This document shows, piece by piece, positions 16,833-24,383 of a stretch of 64,000 nt of DNA (position 1 is its first letter; every line of letters begins with the position of its first letter). Origin of the DNA: Aerosticca soli (GTDB lineage Bacteria > Pseudomonadota > Gammaproteobacteria > Xanthomonadales > Rhodanobacteraceae); contig NZ_AP018560.1 of the NCBI RefSeq assembly GCF_003967035.1, positions 2,651,501-2,715,500 on the forward strand, in the 5' to 3' direction. Under the pieces are notes generated by a model. The model ran no database searches. It saw nothing but the letters and a program-made list of their open reading frames with translations, and had not been told where the DNA came from. The translations under genes and the position numbers were made by a program.

Positions 16833-17756
16833 ATGCCCGGCATGCCGCGCCCCGCCCTGTCCCGCTCCCTGCTCGCCGTCCGCCACTGGCCGGCGTGGCT
16901 CGGCGTGGGCGCGATCTGGATGCTGGCCCAGCTGCCTTATCCGCTGCTGCTCGCGCTCGGCCGCGCGCTGGGGGCGCTCATCGTGCGCCTGCCCTCGCCG
17001 CGCCGGCGGATCGCCGCCGCTAACATCGCGCTGTGCTTTCCCGAGCTTTCAGCGCGCGAACGCGCCGCGCTGGTCGATGCGCATCTGCGCGATCTCGGCC
17101 TGATGCTGGTCGAGTTCGCGCTCGGCTGGATGGGCCGTGCGCGCGCGCTGGAGCGCATCCCGCTCGAAATCGAGGGCCTCGAACACCTGCAGGCGGCCCG
17201 GCGCGCCGGCCGCGGCGTGCTGCTGGTCGGCGGCCACTTCTCGCACCTGGAGCTGTGCGCGCGGCTGGTGTCCGCGCGCATCCCGATCGCCGGCATGTAC
17301 CGGCGGATGGACTCGCCGGTGTTCGAATGGGCGGTGCTGCGCGCGCGGCTGCGCTACGCCGAGGCGATGTTCGACAAGGACGACATCCGCGGCACGGTGA
17401 AATACCTGCGCGGCGGCGGCACGCTGTGGTACGCGCCGGATCAGGACATGCGCAGCAAGGACAACGTCTTCGTGAGTTTTTTCGGCGTGCCGGCGGCCAC
17501 CATCACCGCCACCCATCACCTGGCCCGGCTTTCGGGCGCCTGGGTGATCCCGTTCTTCCACCAGCGTCGGCCGCAGGGCGGCTACGTGCTCAAGCTCGGC
17601 GCGCCGCTCCAGGACTTTCCGAGCGCCGACGTCGCCGCCGACACCGCCCGCGTCAACGCCTGCATCGAGCAGATGGCGCGCGCGGCCCCCGAGCAGTACC
17701 TGTGGGTGCACAAGCGCTTCAAGACCCGCCCGCCGGGCGCCGCCCCGGTGTACTGA
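16833..17756 (+). CDS. lpxL: Lipid A biosynthesis acyltransferase LpxL/HtrB
   Basis: Inner-membrane enzyme transferring a secondary acyl chain to lipid A. The 307 residues from ATG 16833 include an N-terminal hydrophobic anchor (about 17-42) and the catalytic HX4E motif (His135-Glu140, in VGGHFSHLEL). Later family blocks are YAPDQDMRSKDNVFVSFFGVPAATI and the C-terminal YLWVHKRFKTRPPG. The ATG follows an in-frame TTG at 16824, which is less likely. Its 3' end overlaps the convergent glycosyltransferase gene by 38 bases. Confidence 0.94.
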   Translation: MPGMPRPALSRSLLAVRHWPAWLGVGAIWMLAQLPYPLLLALGRALGALIVRLPSPRRRIAAANIALCFPELSARERAALVDAHLRDLGLMLVEFALGWMGRARALERIPLEIEGLEHLQAARRAGRGVLLVGGHFSHLELCARLVSARIPIAGMYRRMDSPVFEWAVLRARLRYAEAMFDKDDIRGTVKYLRGGGTLWYAPDQDMRSKDNVFVSFFGVPAATITATHHLARLSGAWVIPFFHQRRPQGGYVLKLGAPLQDFPSADVAADTARVNACIEQMARAAPEQYLWVHKRFKTRPPGAAPVY

Positions 17757-18504
17757 CGGCGCGCCTGGCCTCGTGCAGCTTGGCGTATTTCAGGAACACG
17801 TAGAACGCGCCGGTCACGCTGGCGATGAAGCCGGCCCAGCCGTTGAGGAAGTAGCGCTTGAGGAGGTACTGGCGCAGGAAGAACAGCGGCGGATAGCAGA
17901 CCATGCGCAGGCCGGTGAAACGCTGGCCGCGGCGCAGCTTGTGCGCGACCAGACCGCTGCTGTAGCGGTTGATCTTCTCCACCCGGCTGGCGATGTCGGC
18001 ATCGCCGGCGTTGACGAAGTCGGCCGCGCGCAGGGTCTTGACCGGGCCGTCGGCCACCACCGAGGCATGCACCTCGACGTCGTTCATGCGCGCCCGGCGA
18101 CGGTCGAACAGACGCAGGTGGCCGTTGCGTGCGCTCAGGCGGTGCTGCACGGTCCAGAACATGCGCTCGCGGCGCGGCAGGCGGAAGCCGGCGTGGCGCG
18201 GCGCGATGAGCGCGCGCTCGATCACCGCGCGCGTGCCGGGCGAGAGGATCTCGTCGGCGTCCAGGTTCAAGATCCAGTCGTGCGTGGCCATGTCGATGGC
18301 CCGTTGCTTCTGCGGGCCGTAATCGTCGAACGGATGCACCGCCACCCGCGCGCCGTGCCGGCGCGCGATCGCCAGCGTGTCGTCGGTCGAGCCCGAATCG
18401 AGCACCACGATCTCCTCGGCCCAGTCGACCGCGACGAGGCAGGCGTCCAGGGTGTCGGCATTGTTGAAGGTGATCACCACCACGGAGAGCGGTTCACGGC
18501 GCAT
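17719..18504 (-). CDS. Family 2 glycosyltransferase, LPS core type (WaaE/KdtX-like)
   Basis: A 261-residue glycosyltransferase with a GT-A fold. Motifs are SVVVITFNNADTL at the N-terminus, VVLDSGSTDDTLAIA, PFDDYGPQKQRAID and the metal-binding DxD (LNLDADEIL). Those sequences match the WaaE/KdtX beta-1,4-glucosyltransferase group acting on the lipopolysaccharide inner core. The C-terminal region (RQYLLKRYFLNGWAGFIASVTGAFYVFLKYAKL) is hydrophobic and should bind the membrane. It overlaps the ligase gene upstream by 11 bases and converges on lpxL. Confidence 0.9.
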   Translation of the reverse strand: MRREPLSVVVITFNNADTLDACLVAVDWAEEIVVLDSGSTDDTLAIARRHGARVAVHPFDDYGPQKQRAIDMATHDWILNLDADEILSPGTRAVIERALIAPRHAGFRLPRRERMFWTVQHRLSARNGHLRLFDRRRARMNDVEVHASVVADGPVKTLRAADFVNAGDADIASRVEKINRYSSGLVAHKLRRGQRFTGLRMVCYPPLFFLRQYLLKRYFLNGWAGFIASVTGAFYVFLKYAKLHEARRAVSTPGRRPAGGS

Positions 18505-19747
18505 CGTCGGCTCCCTGCACCAGCACGGCGCACCACAACGCCAGCAGCCAGGCGAACAGCAGGCCCCACCACGCCGAATAGAAGGCCAGATGGCTGTTGA
18601 GCGGGAACAGCATGGCGCCGAGCGCGACCGTGGCCGGAAAGGCGCGCTCGCGCGATGCCGCGTCGGCGCGCCGGAATGCCCGGCAGGCCAGCGCCACGCC
18701 AGCACACCACAGCGCCAGACCGAGCACGCCGGTCTCGCTCAGCACTTCCAGCACCAGCTGATGCGCATGACAGGCGCCCTCGCCCACGCCGCAGGACTCG
18801 GCGACCAGAAAGTGATCCCCTGCCGGCGCCACCTCGGGATAGGCATAGCGGAATCCGCGCACGCCCACGCCGGTCAGCGGATGGAGGGCGACCATGCGCA
18901 GGCCGGCGCGCCAGATGTCCAGCCTGCCGGTGAGTGCCTGATCGACGCCGCCGGCATCGCCCTGCAACACCGCCAGCGTGCGTTCCATGCGCGCGTGGAA
19001 ACGCGGCGAGCCCTGCCAGGCGAGCGCGCCGGCAAGCGCGCACAGCGCCGCCGCGGCGAGGACGAGACCGAGGAACCGGCGCGGCGAGCCCGCCTCGCGC
19101 CAGGCAAAGGCCAGCGTCACCAGCGCATAGATCACCCAGGCCGAACGCACGCCGGCGAGCAGAATAGGACCGAGCAGCAGCAGCCAGGCGACCAGGAGTG
19201 CCGCCCTGCCGCCCCACTGGCGCGCCGTCCACAACGCGAACGGCGCGAGCACGGCGAGCGACGGGCCGAGCTTGAGATTGCCGGCGCCGAAGATGCCGGA
19301 GATACGCTCGGCCTCGGCCGGCCCGCCCAGACTGTATCCGCTGGCGATCTGCACCCAGGCATCCAGCACCCACCAGGCGACGACGAGGGCGACCGCGCGA
19401 TACAGCAGCGCCGGCCGGTCAGGGCCGCGCAGCACCAGGCAGGCATAGAGGCCAAGCGGCAGATAGCGCAGCAGCCCGGCCACCGTGCTCCAGCTGCGCG
19501 CCGGCGCCACCGCCGCGAACGCCGACAGCAGCGCCGCACCCACGTAGGCGCCGAGCAGCCAGGCGAACAGTCGCGCGCCGGGCGCGGCGGCGAGGGCGTG
19601 CCGGTCGCGGCTCAGCGCAAAGACGCATCCGCCCACGCACAGCGCGGTACCGAGCTCGGCCAGCCGCCCGAACGGCAGCAGCGCGATCACCAGCCAGAAC
19701 GGCCACAAGGCGGGCGGAAAGGCACGCAAAACGGAGCGGATCGGCAT
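18494..19747 (-). CDS. waaL: O-antigen ligase/polymerase family membrane protein (WaaL-like)
   Basis: A 417-residue polytopic inner-membrane protein with about ten helices. It has the O-antigen ligase domain with a large periplasmic loop holding HPLTGVGVRGF, PAGDHFLVAESCGVGEGACHAHQLVLEVLSETGVLGL; the conserved histidine in HNQ/HQL-type motifs is expected to act in transfer. It could join O-antigen to lipid A core or ligate other glycans. It sits between two glycosyltransferases of one operon, which supports LPS assembly. Confidence 0.85.
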   Translation of the reverse strand: MPIRSVLRAFPPALWPFWLVIALLPFGRLAELGTALCVGGCVFALSRDRHALAAAPGARLFAWLLGAYVGAALLSAFAAVAPARSWSTVAGLLRYLPLGLYACLVLRGPDRPALLYRAVALVVAWWVLDAWVQIASGYSLGGPAEAERISGIFGAGNLKLGPSLAVLAPFALWTARQWGGRAALLVAWLLLLGPILLAGVRSAWVIYALVTLAFAWREAGSPRRFLGLVLAAAALCALAGALAWQGSPRFHARMERTLAVLQGDAGGVDQALTGRLDIWRAGLRMVALHPLTGVGVRGFRYAYPEVAPAGDHFLVAESCGVGEGACHAHQLVLEVLSETGVLGLALWCAGVALACRAFRRADAASRERAFPATVALGAMLFPLNSHLAFYSAWWGLLFAWLLALWCAVLVQGADDAP

Positions 19748-19806
19748 CGCTGGCCCAAGCCCTGGGACTTTTTTGAGAAGGCGCGATTGTACGGCCGGCG
19801 TGCCGC

Positions 19807-20934
19807 TCAGCCGGCGACGAGTTCCTGGTAGAGCGCCAGCGTGGCGCGCTGCATGTCGGCCAGCCGGTAATGCCCGAGCGGCGCGATCGGCGGCGCCACG
19901 CGCAGGAGTTCGGCGGCGCGCTCGACCAGCTTCTCGCGGTCGCCCGGCGGCACCCGTCCGGCCGGATAGAGCTCGGCCAGCAGCTCGCCGACCCCGCCGT
20001 GCGCGTAGCCGAGCACCGGCCGGCACAGCGCCAGCGCCTCGATCACGGTGCGGCCGAAGGCTTCCGGCTTGGTCGACAGCTGCAGCACCAGCGCCGACTC
20101 GGCGAAGACGTCGCGCACGTCCGTGCGTGCCGGGCTCAACGCGACCTTGGCGGCCAGGCCGCGCGCCTCGATCAGCGCACGCAGCTCGGCGGCATAGGCC
20201 TCGCGGCCGGGCTCGAGCACGCCGAGCAGCAGCAGGCGCACGTCGATGCCGCGGCGAGCGAGCTCGGCGACGAGCTCGACGGCGTCATGGTGGCCCTTGA
20301 GACGCGTGCCGCGCCCGGGCAGGGTGAGCAGCGGCGCCCCGGCCAGCTGCGGAAAGCGGGCGTAGAAATCGCGCCGCCAGGCGTCCTCCGGCCGATGGCC
20401 ATAGGGAAACGCCGCCGGATCGATGCCGCGCGGAATCACCCGCAGTCGCGTGGTGTCGAGCTGCGGGTAGTGGCTGATGAGATGGTCGCGCACCGTCTGC
20501 GAGACGGCGATCACCCGTTCGCCGCGCAGCATGATCGCGCTGTAGCGCCCCGGCGTGTTGAGCCCGTGCACGGTGGTGACCAGATGCGGCCGCGGGGAGA
20601 GGCCGCGCAGCGCCCACCAGGCCAGCCACGCCGGCAGCCGCGAGCGCGCATGCACGATGTCCGGCCGCAGCGCGCGCAGCCGCCGGCGCAGCGGGGCGAC
20701 CCTGGCCAGCGCGCGCAGGGATTTGCTGCCGATGTCGAGGCCGATGTGCTCGCTGCCGGCGGCCTCGAGCTGCGGCACCAGGCGGCCGCCCGCCGAGATC
20801 ACCACCGACCGGTGCCCGGCGGCGACCAGCGCCTGGCCGATTTCCAGCACCGAACGCTCCGCGCCGCCCGAATGCAGCGCGGGAATCAGTTGGACCACGG
20901 TCAGGCGCTTGAACGGCGGCTCGGCAGCGGGCAT
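19807..20934 (-). CDS. Family 4 glycosyltransferase (GT-B)
   Basis: A 375-residue GT-B glycosyltransferase. The N-domain begins VVQLIPALHSGGAERSVLEIG, and the C-domain ends in the donor-binding EX7E motif within KPEAFGRTVIEALALCRPVLGYAHGGVGELL (about residues 280-310). It is the first gene of the LPS-related minus-strand operon, followed after 59 bases by the ligase gene. Relatives transfer hexoses or Kdo-like sugars in LPS core or capsule synthesis; the precise acceptor is not readable. Confidence 0.93.
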   Translation of the reverse strand: MPAAEPPFKRLTVVQLIPALHSGGAERSVLEIGQALVAAGHRSVVISAGGRLVPQLEAAGSEHIGLDIGSKSLRALARVAPLRRRLRALRPDIVHARSRLPAWLAWWALRGLSPRPHLVTTVHGLNTPGRYSAIMLRGERVIAVSQTVRDHLISHYPQLDTTRLRVIPRGIDPAAFPYGHRPEDAWRRDFYARFPQLAGAPLLTLPGRGTRLKGHHDAVELVAELARRGIDVRLLLLGVLEPGREAYAAELRALIEARGLAAKVALSPARTDVRDVFAESALVLQLSTKPEAFGRTVIEALALCRPVLGYAHGGVGELLAELYPAGRVPPGDREKLVERAAELLRVAPPIAPLGHYRLADMQRATLALYQELVAG

Positions 20935-21010
20935 GCGCGGTGGGCAGGTGGTGTCAGTCCTTTGGACACAAGCAGCGATCGTGCCAGCAACGGCCGTCCT
21001 GCGGGGGTGC

Positions 21011-21217
21011 TCAGTCGCCGAGCACGTAGTGCGCGCCGCAATAGGGACAGACGGACTCGCCGCCGTCCTCGATGATCGGCAGGTAGACCCTGGGATGCGA
21101 GTTCCACAGCGCCATGCCCGGCAGCGGGCAGGACAAGGGCAGGTCCGCGCGCGTCACTTCATAGCGGTTTTCGGCATTGGCCGGGATCGACGTCACGGCG
21201 GCATCGGAACGCGACAT
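21011..21217 (-). CDS. Zinc-finger CHCC domain protein
   Basis: A 68-residue zinc-ribbon of the zf-CHCC family, related to the NDUFS6-type subunit. Ligands are visible in LSCPLPG, NSHPRVYLP and CPYCGAHY (Cys, His, Cys, Cys). The start ATG 21217 has a clear AAGGAG upstream. It is well conserved in proteobacteria but its role is unsettled. Confidence 0.9.
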   Translation of the reverse strand: MSRSDAAVTSIPANAENRYEVTRADLPLSCPLPGMALWNSHPRVYLPIIEDGGESVCPYCGAHYVLGD

Positions 21218-21298
21218 GGCAGGCTCCTTGGGCACAAAAAGGGCTTTTAGAAAGCTGCCATGGTAGCAGCGGCGGCCAGCGGGACCGCCGCAAGAAGC

Positions 21299-21324
21299 GG
21301 GCGCCGACCGGGTGATCGGCGCCC
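21299..21324 (-). terminator. Possible terminator after the YceI gene
   Basis: A perfect 9-base stem (GGGCGCCGA with TCGGCGCCC) around an 8-base loop sits 9 bases after the stop codon. The tract after it (GCTTCTTG on the minus strand) has few U residues, so termination is plausible rather than assured. Confidence 0.45.
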
Positions 21325-21332
21325 TGGAGCGG

Positions 21333-21911
21333 TCAATGGGCCACCGCGCCCTCGGTGGTGATCTGGACCTTGATCTCGTCACTGACGTTGGGCACGTAGG
21401 CGCCCACGCCGAACTCCGAGCGCTTGAGCGTGGTGGTGGCGTCGAAGCCGATCGCCTGCGCCTTCAGCATCGGATGCTCGCCGACCTTGTTGAGCTTGGC
21501 ATCGAGCACCACTGGCCGGGTCACGCCGTGCACGGTGAGATCGCCGGTGACCTTGTAGCGGCCGCTGCCCTTGGCCTCCACCCGGGTGCTCTTGAAGGTG
21601 ATGACGGGGTATTTCTCCGCGTCGAAGAAATCGGGCTTCTTGAGGTGCTCGTCCAGCTTGGCGACGTGGGTGTCGAGCCGCTCCAGCGGCAGCGTCACCT
21701 CGACCGAGGACTTGGCCGGGTCCTTCTCGTCGAACACCAAGGTGCCCTCGCCCAGGCCGAGCTCGGCCACCGGATGGGAGAACCCGAAATGGCTCCAGCT
21801 GAAGATCACCATGGTGTGGTTGGGATCGAGCTTGTAGCTGACCGGGTCGGCGTGCGCGGCGAGGGCGGCGGAGCCGAGCGCCAGGGCGAGGGCAAGGCGG
21901 GGAAAGCGCAT
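21333..21911 (-). CDS. YceI family periplasmic lipid-binding protein
   Basis: A 192-residue protein with signal peptide (MRFPRLALALALGSAALAAHA, cleaved before DPVSYKL) and the YceI lipocalin-like beta barrel, which binds isoprenoid or fatty amide lipids. Motifs include YKLDPNHTMVIFSWSHFGFSHP, the FDEKDPAKSSVEVTLPL block, and VTGDLTVHGVTRPVVLDAKL. ATG 21911 is chosen over 21920 because AAGGAG lies seven to eight bases upstream. It is followed by a hairpin at 21299-21324 and then the zinc-finger gene. Confidence 0.94.
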   Translation of the reverse strand: MRFPRLALALALGSAALAAHADPVSYKLDPNHTMVIFSWSHFGFSHPVAELGLGEGTLVFDEKDPAKSSVEVTLPLERLDTHVAKLDEHLKKPDFFDAEKYPVITFKSTRVEAKGSGRYKVTGDLTVHGVTRPVVLDAKLNKVGEHPMLKAQAIGFDATTTLKRSEFGVGAYVPNVSDEIKVQITTEGAVAH

Positions 21912-21952
21912 GGCAGACACTCCTTGAGGTTGGTGAGCGGACAGAAGGTTTT

Positions 21953-22546
21953 TCAGACGATCGCGCAGGCTTCCTCGAAGGCCAGCCGCGGGCTGCGCGG
22001 GAAGAGATCGCGGCTTGGGTCACCGTAGCCGATGTTGATCAGGAAATTGGACTTCACTTGGCTCTCCGGAAAGAAGGCCGCATCCACGCCCGCGTTGTCG
22101 AAGCCGGACATCGGCCCGCAATCCAGCCCGAGCGCACGCGCGGCCATGATCACGTAGGCGCCCTGCAGGGTGGCATTGCGGAAGGCGGTGACCTCGATCA
22201 GCGCCGGGTTGCCGACGAACCAGCTCTTCGCGTCGGCATGCGGGAACAGCTGCGGCAGGCGTTCGTAGAAGGCGTAGTCGGTCGCGACGATGGCGGTGAC
22301 CGGCGCGGCCAGGGTCTTGGCGCGGTTGCCCTCGGAAAGATGCGGGGCGAGCCTGGCCTTGGCCTCGGCGGACTTGACGAACACCAGCCGCATCGGCTGG
22401 CAGTTGGCGCTGGTCGGCCCCCATTTGGCCAGCTCGTAGATCTGCCGCAGCTGCTCATCGCTCACCGGCGTGGGCAAAAAGGCGTTATAGGTACGCGCCT
22501 TGCGGAACAGCTGGTCCAGGGCTTCATCGGGTAGGTTGTCGTTCAT
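21953..22546 (-). CDS. Nitroreductase family protein, RutE-like
   Basis: A 197-residue FMN-dependent nitroreductase fold protein close to RutE, the malonic semialdehyde reductase of pyrimidine breakdown, in length and opening ([39 protein letters not shown]). Other blocks are [35 protein letters not shown] and [11 protein letters not shown]. No other rut genes are nearby, so the actual substrate may be another nitro or semialdehyde compound. Start ATG 22546. Confidence 0.9.
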   Translation of the reverse strand: MNDNLPDEALDQLFRKARTYNAFLPTPVSDEQLRQIYELAKWGPTSANCQPMRLVFVKSAEAKARLAPHLSEGNRAKTLAAPVTAIVATDYAFYERLPQLFPHADAKSWFVGNPALIEVTAFRNATLQGAYVIMAARALGLDCGPMSGFDNAGVDAAFFPESQVKSNFLINIGYGDPSRDLFPRSPRLAFEEACAIV

Positions 22547-22645
22547 CGGCTCGGGCTCTTTCAAGATGAGAGGCTGCAAGGACGCGCCGGCGACCGGCGC
22601 CCAGACTTCCGAGTGTAAGCCCGCAACCGGCCAACGACAGTGGCG

Positions 22646-23644
22646 ATGAGCGAAAAGACCGTGCAGGACGTGGCGACAATGCCGATGTGCTGGGTGATCA
22701 CCGACCGTGCCGCCGGCCATCAGCGCCAGGCGCTGGCGCTGGCCGGGGCGCTCGGCCTGCCCACGCGTCACCTGGTGCTCGAACCGCGCGCGCCGTGGGC
22801 GTGGTTCGCGCCGCGCCGGCTGCCCGGCGGACGCCTGGCGCTGACGCCGGCCGCACGGCGGCTCTTCGCGCCGCCGTGGCCGGCGCTGGCGATCGGCTGC
22901 GGACGCGGCGCGGCCTTGCTGACCCGTCTGCTGGGACGCCTGCAGCCTGACTGCTACCGCGTGCAGCTGCTCGATCCGCGCATCGCTCCCGGGCACTGGG
23001 ACTGCGTGATCGCGCCGGCCCACGATCGCCTGGCCGGCGCCAACGTGCTGACCACGCTCGGCGCGCTCAACCCGATCGACGACGACTGGCTGGCCGCCGG
23101 GCGGGCGGCCTTTCCCGCCCTCGCCGCGTTGCCCGCGCCACGCCTGGGCGTGCTGCTCGGCGGCCCGCGCCGCGACCTGGCCTTCGACGAGGCCTATGTC
23201 GATGCGCTGGCCGCGCGCCTGCGCACCTGGGTCGCCGGCAGCGGCGGCAGCTTGCTGACGGTGGCCTCCCGACGCACCCCGCCGGCCCTGGCGCGACGCT
23301 TGCGCGCGGCCCTGTCCGCGCTGCCCGGCCTGCACTGGACCGGCGCCGGCGATGGCCCCAATCCCTATCAGGGCGTGCTCGGCTGGGCTGACCGCCTGCT
23401 CGTCACGCCCGATTCGGTGAGCATGCTCTCCGAGGCCTGCGCGGTCGGCTGTCCGGTGGCCAGCTTCGCGCCGGCGCCGCTGCCGGCCAAACTCGAACGC
23501 CTGCACCGGGCCCTGCGGGCGGGCGGGCATCTGGGCGATCTGGACCAAGACCGCCGGGTGCCGCCGCTGCGCGAGGCCGGGGTCATCGCGCAGGCCGTGC
23601 TCGACCGCTTTGCCGCCCGAGCGTCGCCCGGCCGGGCCTCATGA
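22646..23644 (+). CDS. Mitochondrial fission ELM1-like family protein
   Basis: A 332-residue protein of the ELM1/DUF1022 family, a GT-B-like fold found in bacteria and plants, with unknown function in bacteria. Blocks recognised: [57 protein letters not shown], and the C-terminal [27 protein letters not shown] that looks like a nucleotide-sugar-binding helix. ATG 22646 is one of several candidates (GTG 22640, ATG 22679). Divergent from the nitroreductase; its end overlaps the convergent MgtC gene by six bases. Confidence 0.83.
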   Translation: MSEKTVQDVATMPMCWVITDRAAGHQRQALALAGALGLPTRHLVLEPRAPWAWFAPRRLPGGRLALTPAARRLFAPPWPALAIGCGRGAALLTRLLGRLQPDCYRVQLLDPRIAPGHWDCVIAPAHDRLAGANVLTTLGALNPIDDDWLAAGRAAFPALAALPAPRLGVLLGGPRRDLAFDEAYVDALAARLRTWVAGSGGSLLTVASRRTPPALARRLRAALSALPGLHWTGAGDGPNPYQGVLGWADRLLVTPDSVSMLSEACAVGCPVASFAPAPLPAKLERLHRALRAGGHLGDLDQDRRVPPLREAGVIAQAVLDRFAARASPGRAS

Positions 23645-24343
23645 AGCGGCCTCGTCGGCGCGTCCTGCACCGGGCAGCGTGACCGAACGCAAGCCCTCGA
23701 TGACGCGCAACGCCTCGGCCAGCCCCAGCAGCTGCTCGCGACGCAAGGGATGGTTGAAGCGCAAGGTCAGCTGATCGCCGTCGGCACGCGGTTTCAGCAC
23801 GATCCGCGCCAGCGGCAGGCGCCGCTGCGCCACGATGGCCGCCACCGCCGCCAGCGCCGATGGCGCAGCCGGGTCCATCGTCAGCCTGAGGCGATCGGCG
23901 CGCCGCGCCAGCACGCGTCGCTGCAGCGGTTTGAGCAGCACCAGGATCGCCCAGGCCATCGCCGTGCCGAACACGGCGGCGGCATACAGACCGGCCCCGG
24001 CCGCCAGGCCGATCGCCGCCACCGCCCACAGGCCCGCCGCGGTGGTCAGCCCGCGCACCATCTGCCGATGCTCGACGAACAGAATGGTGCCGGCGCCGAG
24101 AAAGCCGATGCCGCTGATCACCTGCGCGGCGATCCGGGAGGGATCGAGCACCATGTGCGGCAGCGCCAGCACTGCGCTGAAACCGTAGGCGGAGACGATG
24201 ACCACCAGCGCCGCGCCCATGCAGACCAGCATGTGGGTCCGCAGTCCGGCCGCCCATTCGTGGCGTTCGCGGTCCAGGCCGATCACCCCGCCGAGCAGGG
24301 CCGCGAGCAATAGACGCCACCCGATGTCCCAGGCGCTGATCAT
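23639..24343 (-). CDS. MgtC/SapB family membrane protein
   Basis: A 234-residue inner-membrane protein with four to five helices and the MgtC signature (LGGVIGLDRERHEWAAGLRTHMLVCMGAAL, residues about 18-50), then QVISGIGFLGAGTIL and a C-terminal soluble ACT-like domain (about 155-234). MgtC relatives are linked to magnesium limitation and intracellular survival, often by inhibiting F-type ATPase; most environmental homologues are untested. Start ATG 24343. It is followed by the convergent ELM1-like gene with a short overlap. Confidence 0.92.
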   Translation of the reverse strand: MISAWDIGWRLLLAALLGGVIGLDRERHEWAAGLRTHMLVCMGAALVVIVSAYGFSAVLALPHMVLDPSRIAAQVISGIGFLGAGTILFVEHRQMVRGLTTAAGLWAVAAIGLAAGAGLYAAAVFGTAMAWAILVLLKPLQRRVLARRADRLRLTMDPAAPSALAAVAAIVAQRRLPLARIVLKPRADGDQLTLRFNHPLRREQLLGLAEALRVIEGLRSVTLPGAGRADEAAS

Positions 24344-24383
24344 TGGCAGTCCTCCCAGGATGTCGATCGTGCAGGACGTCTTT

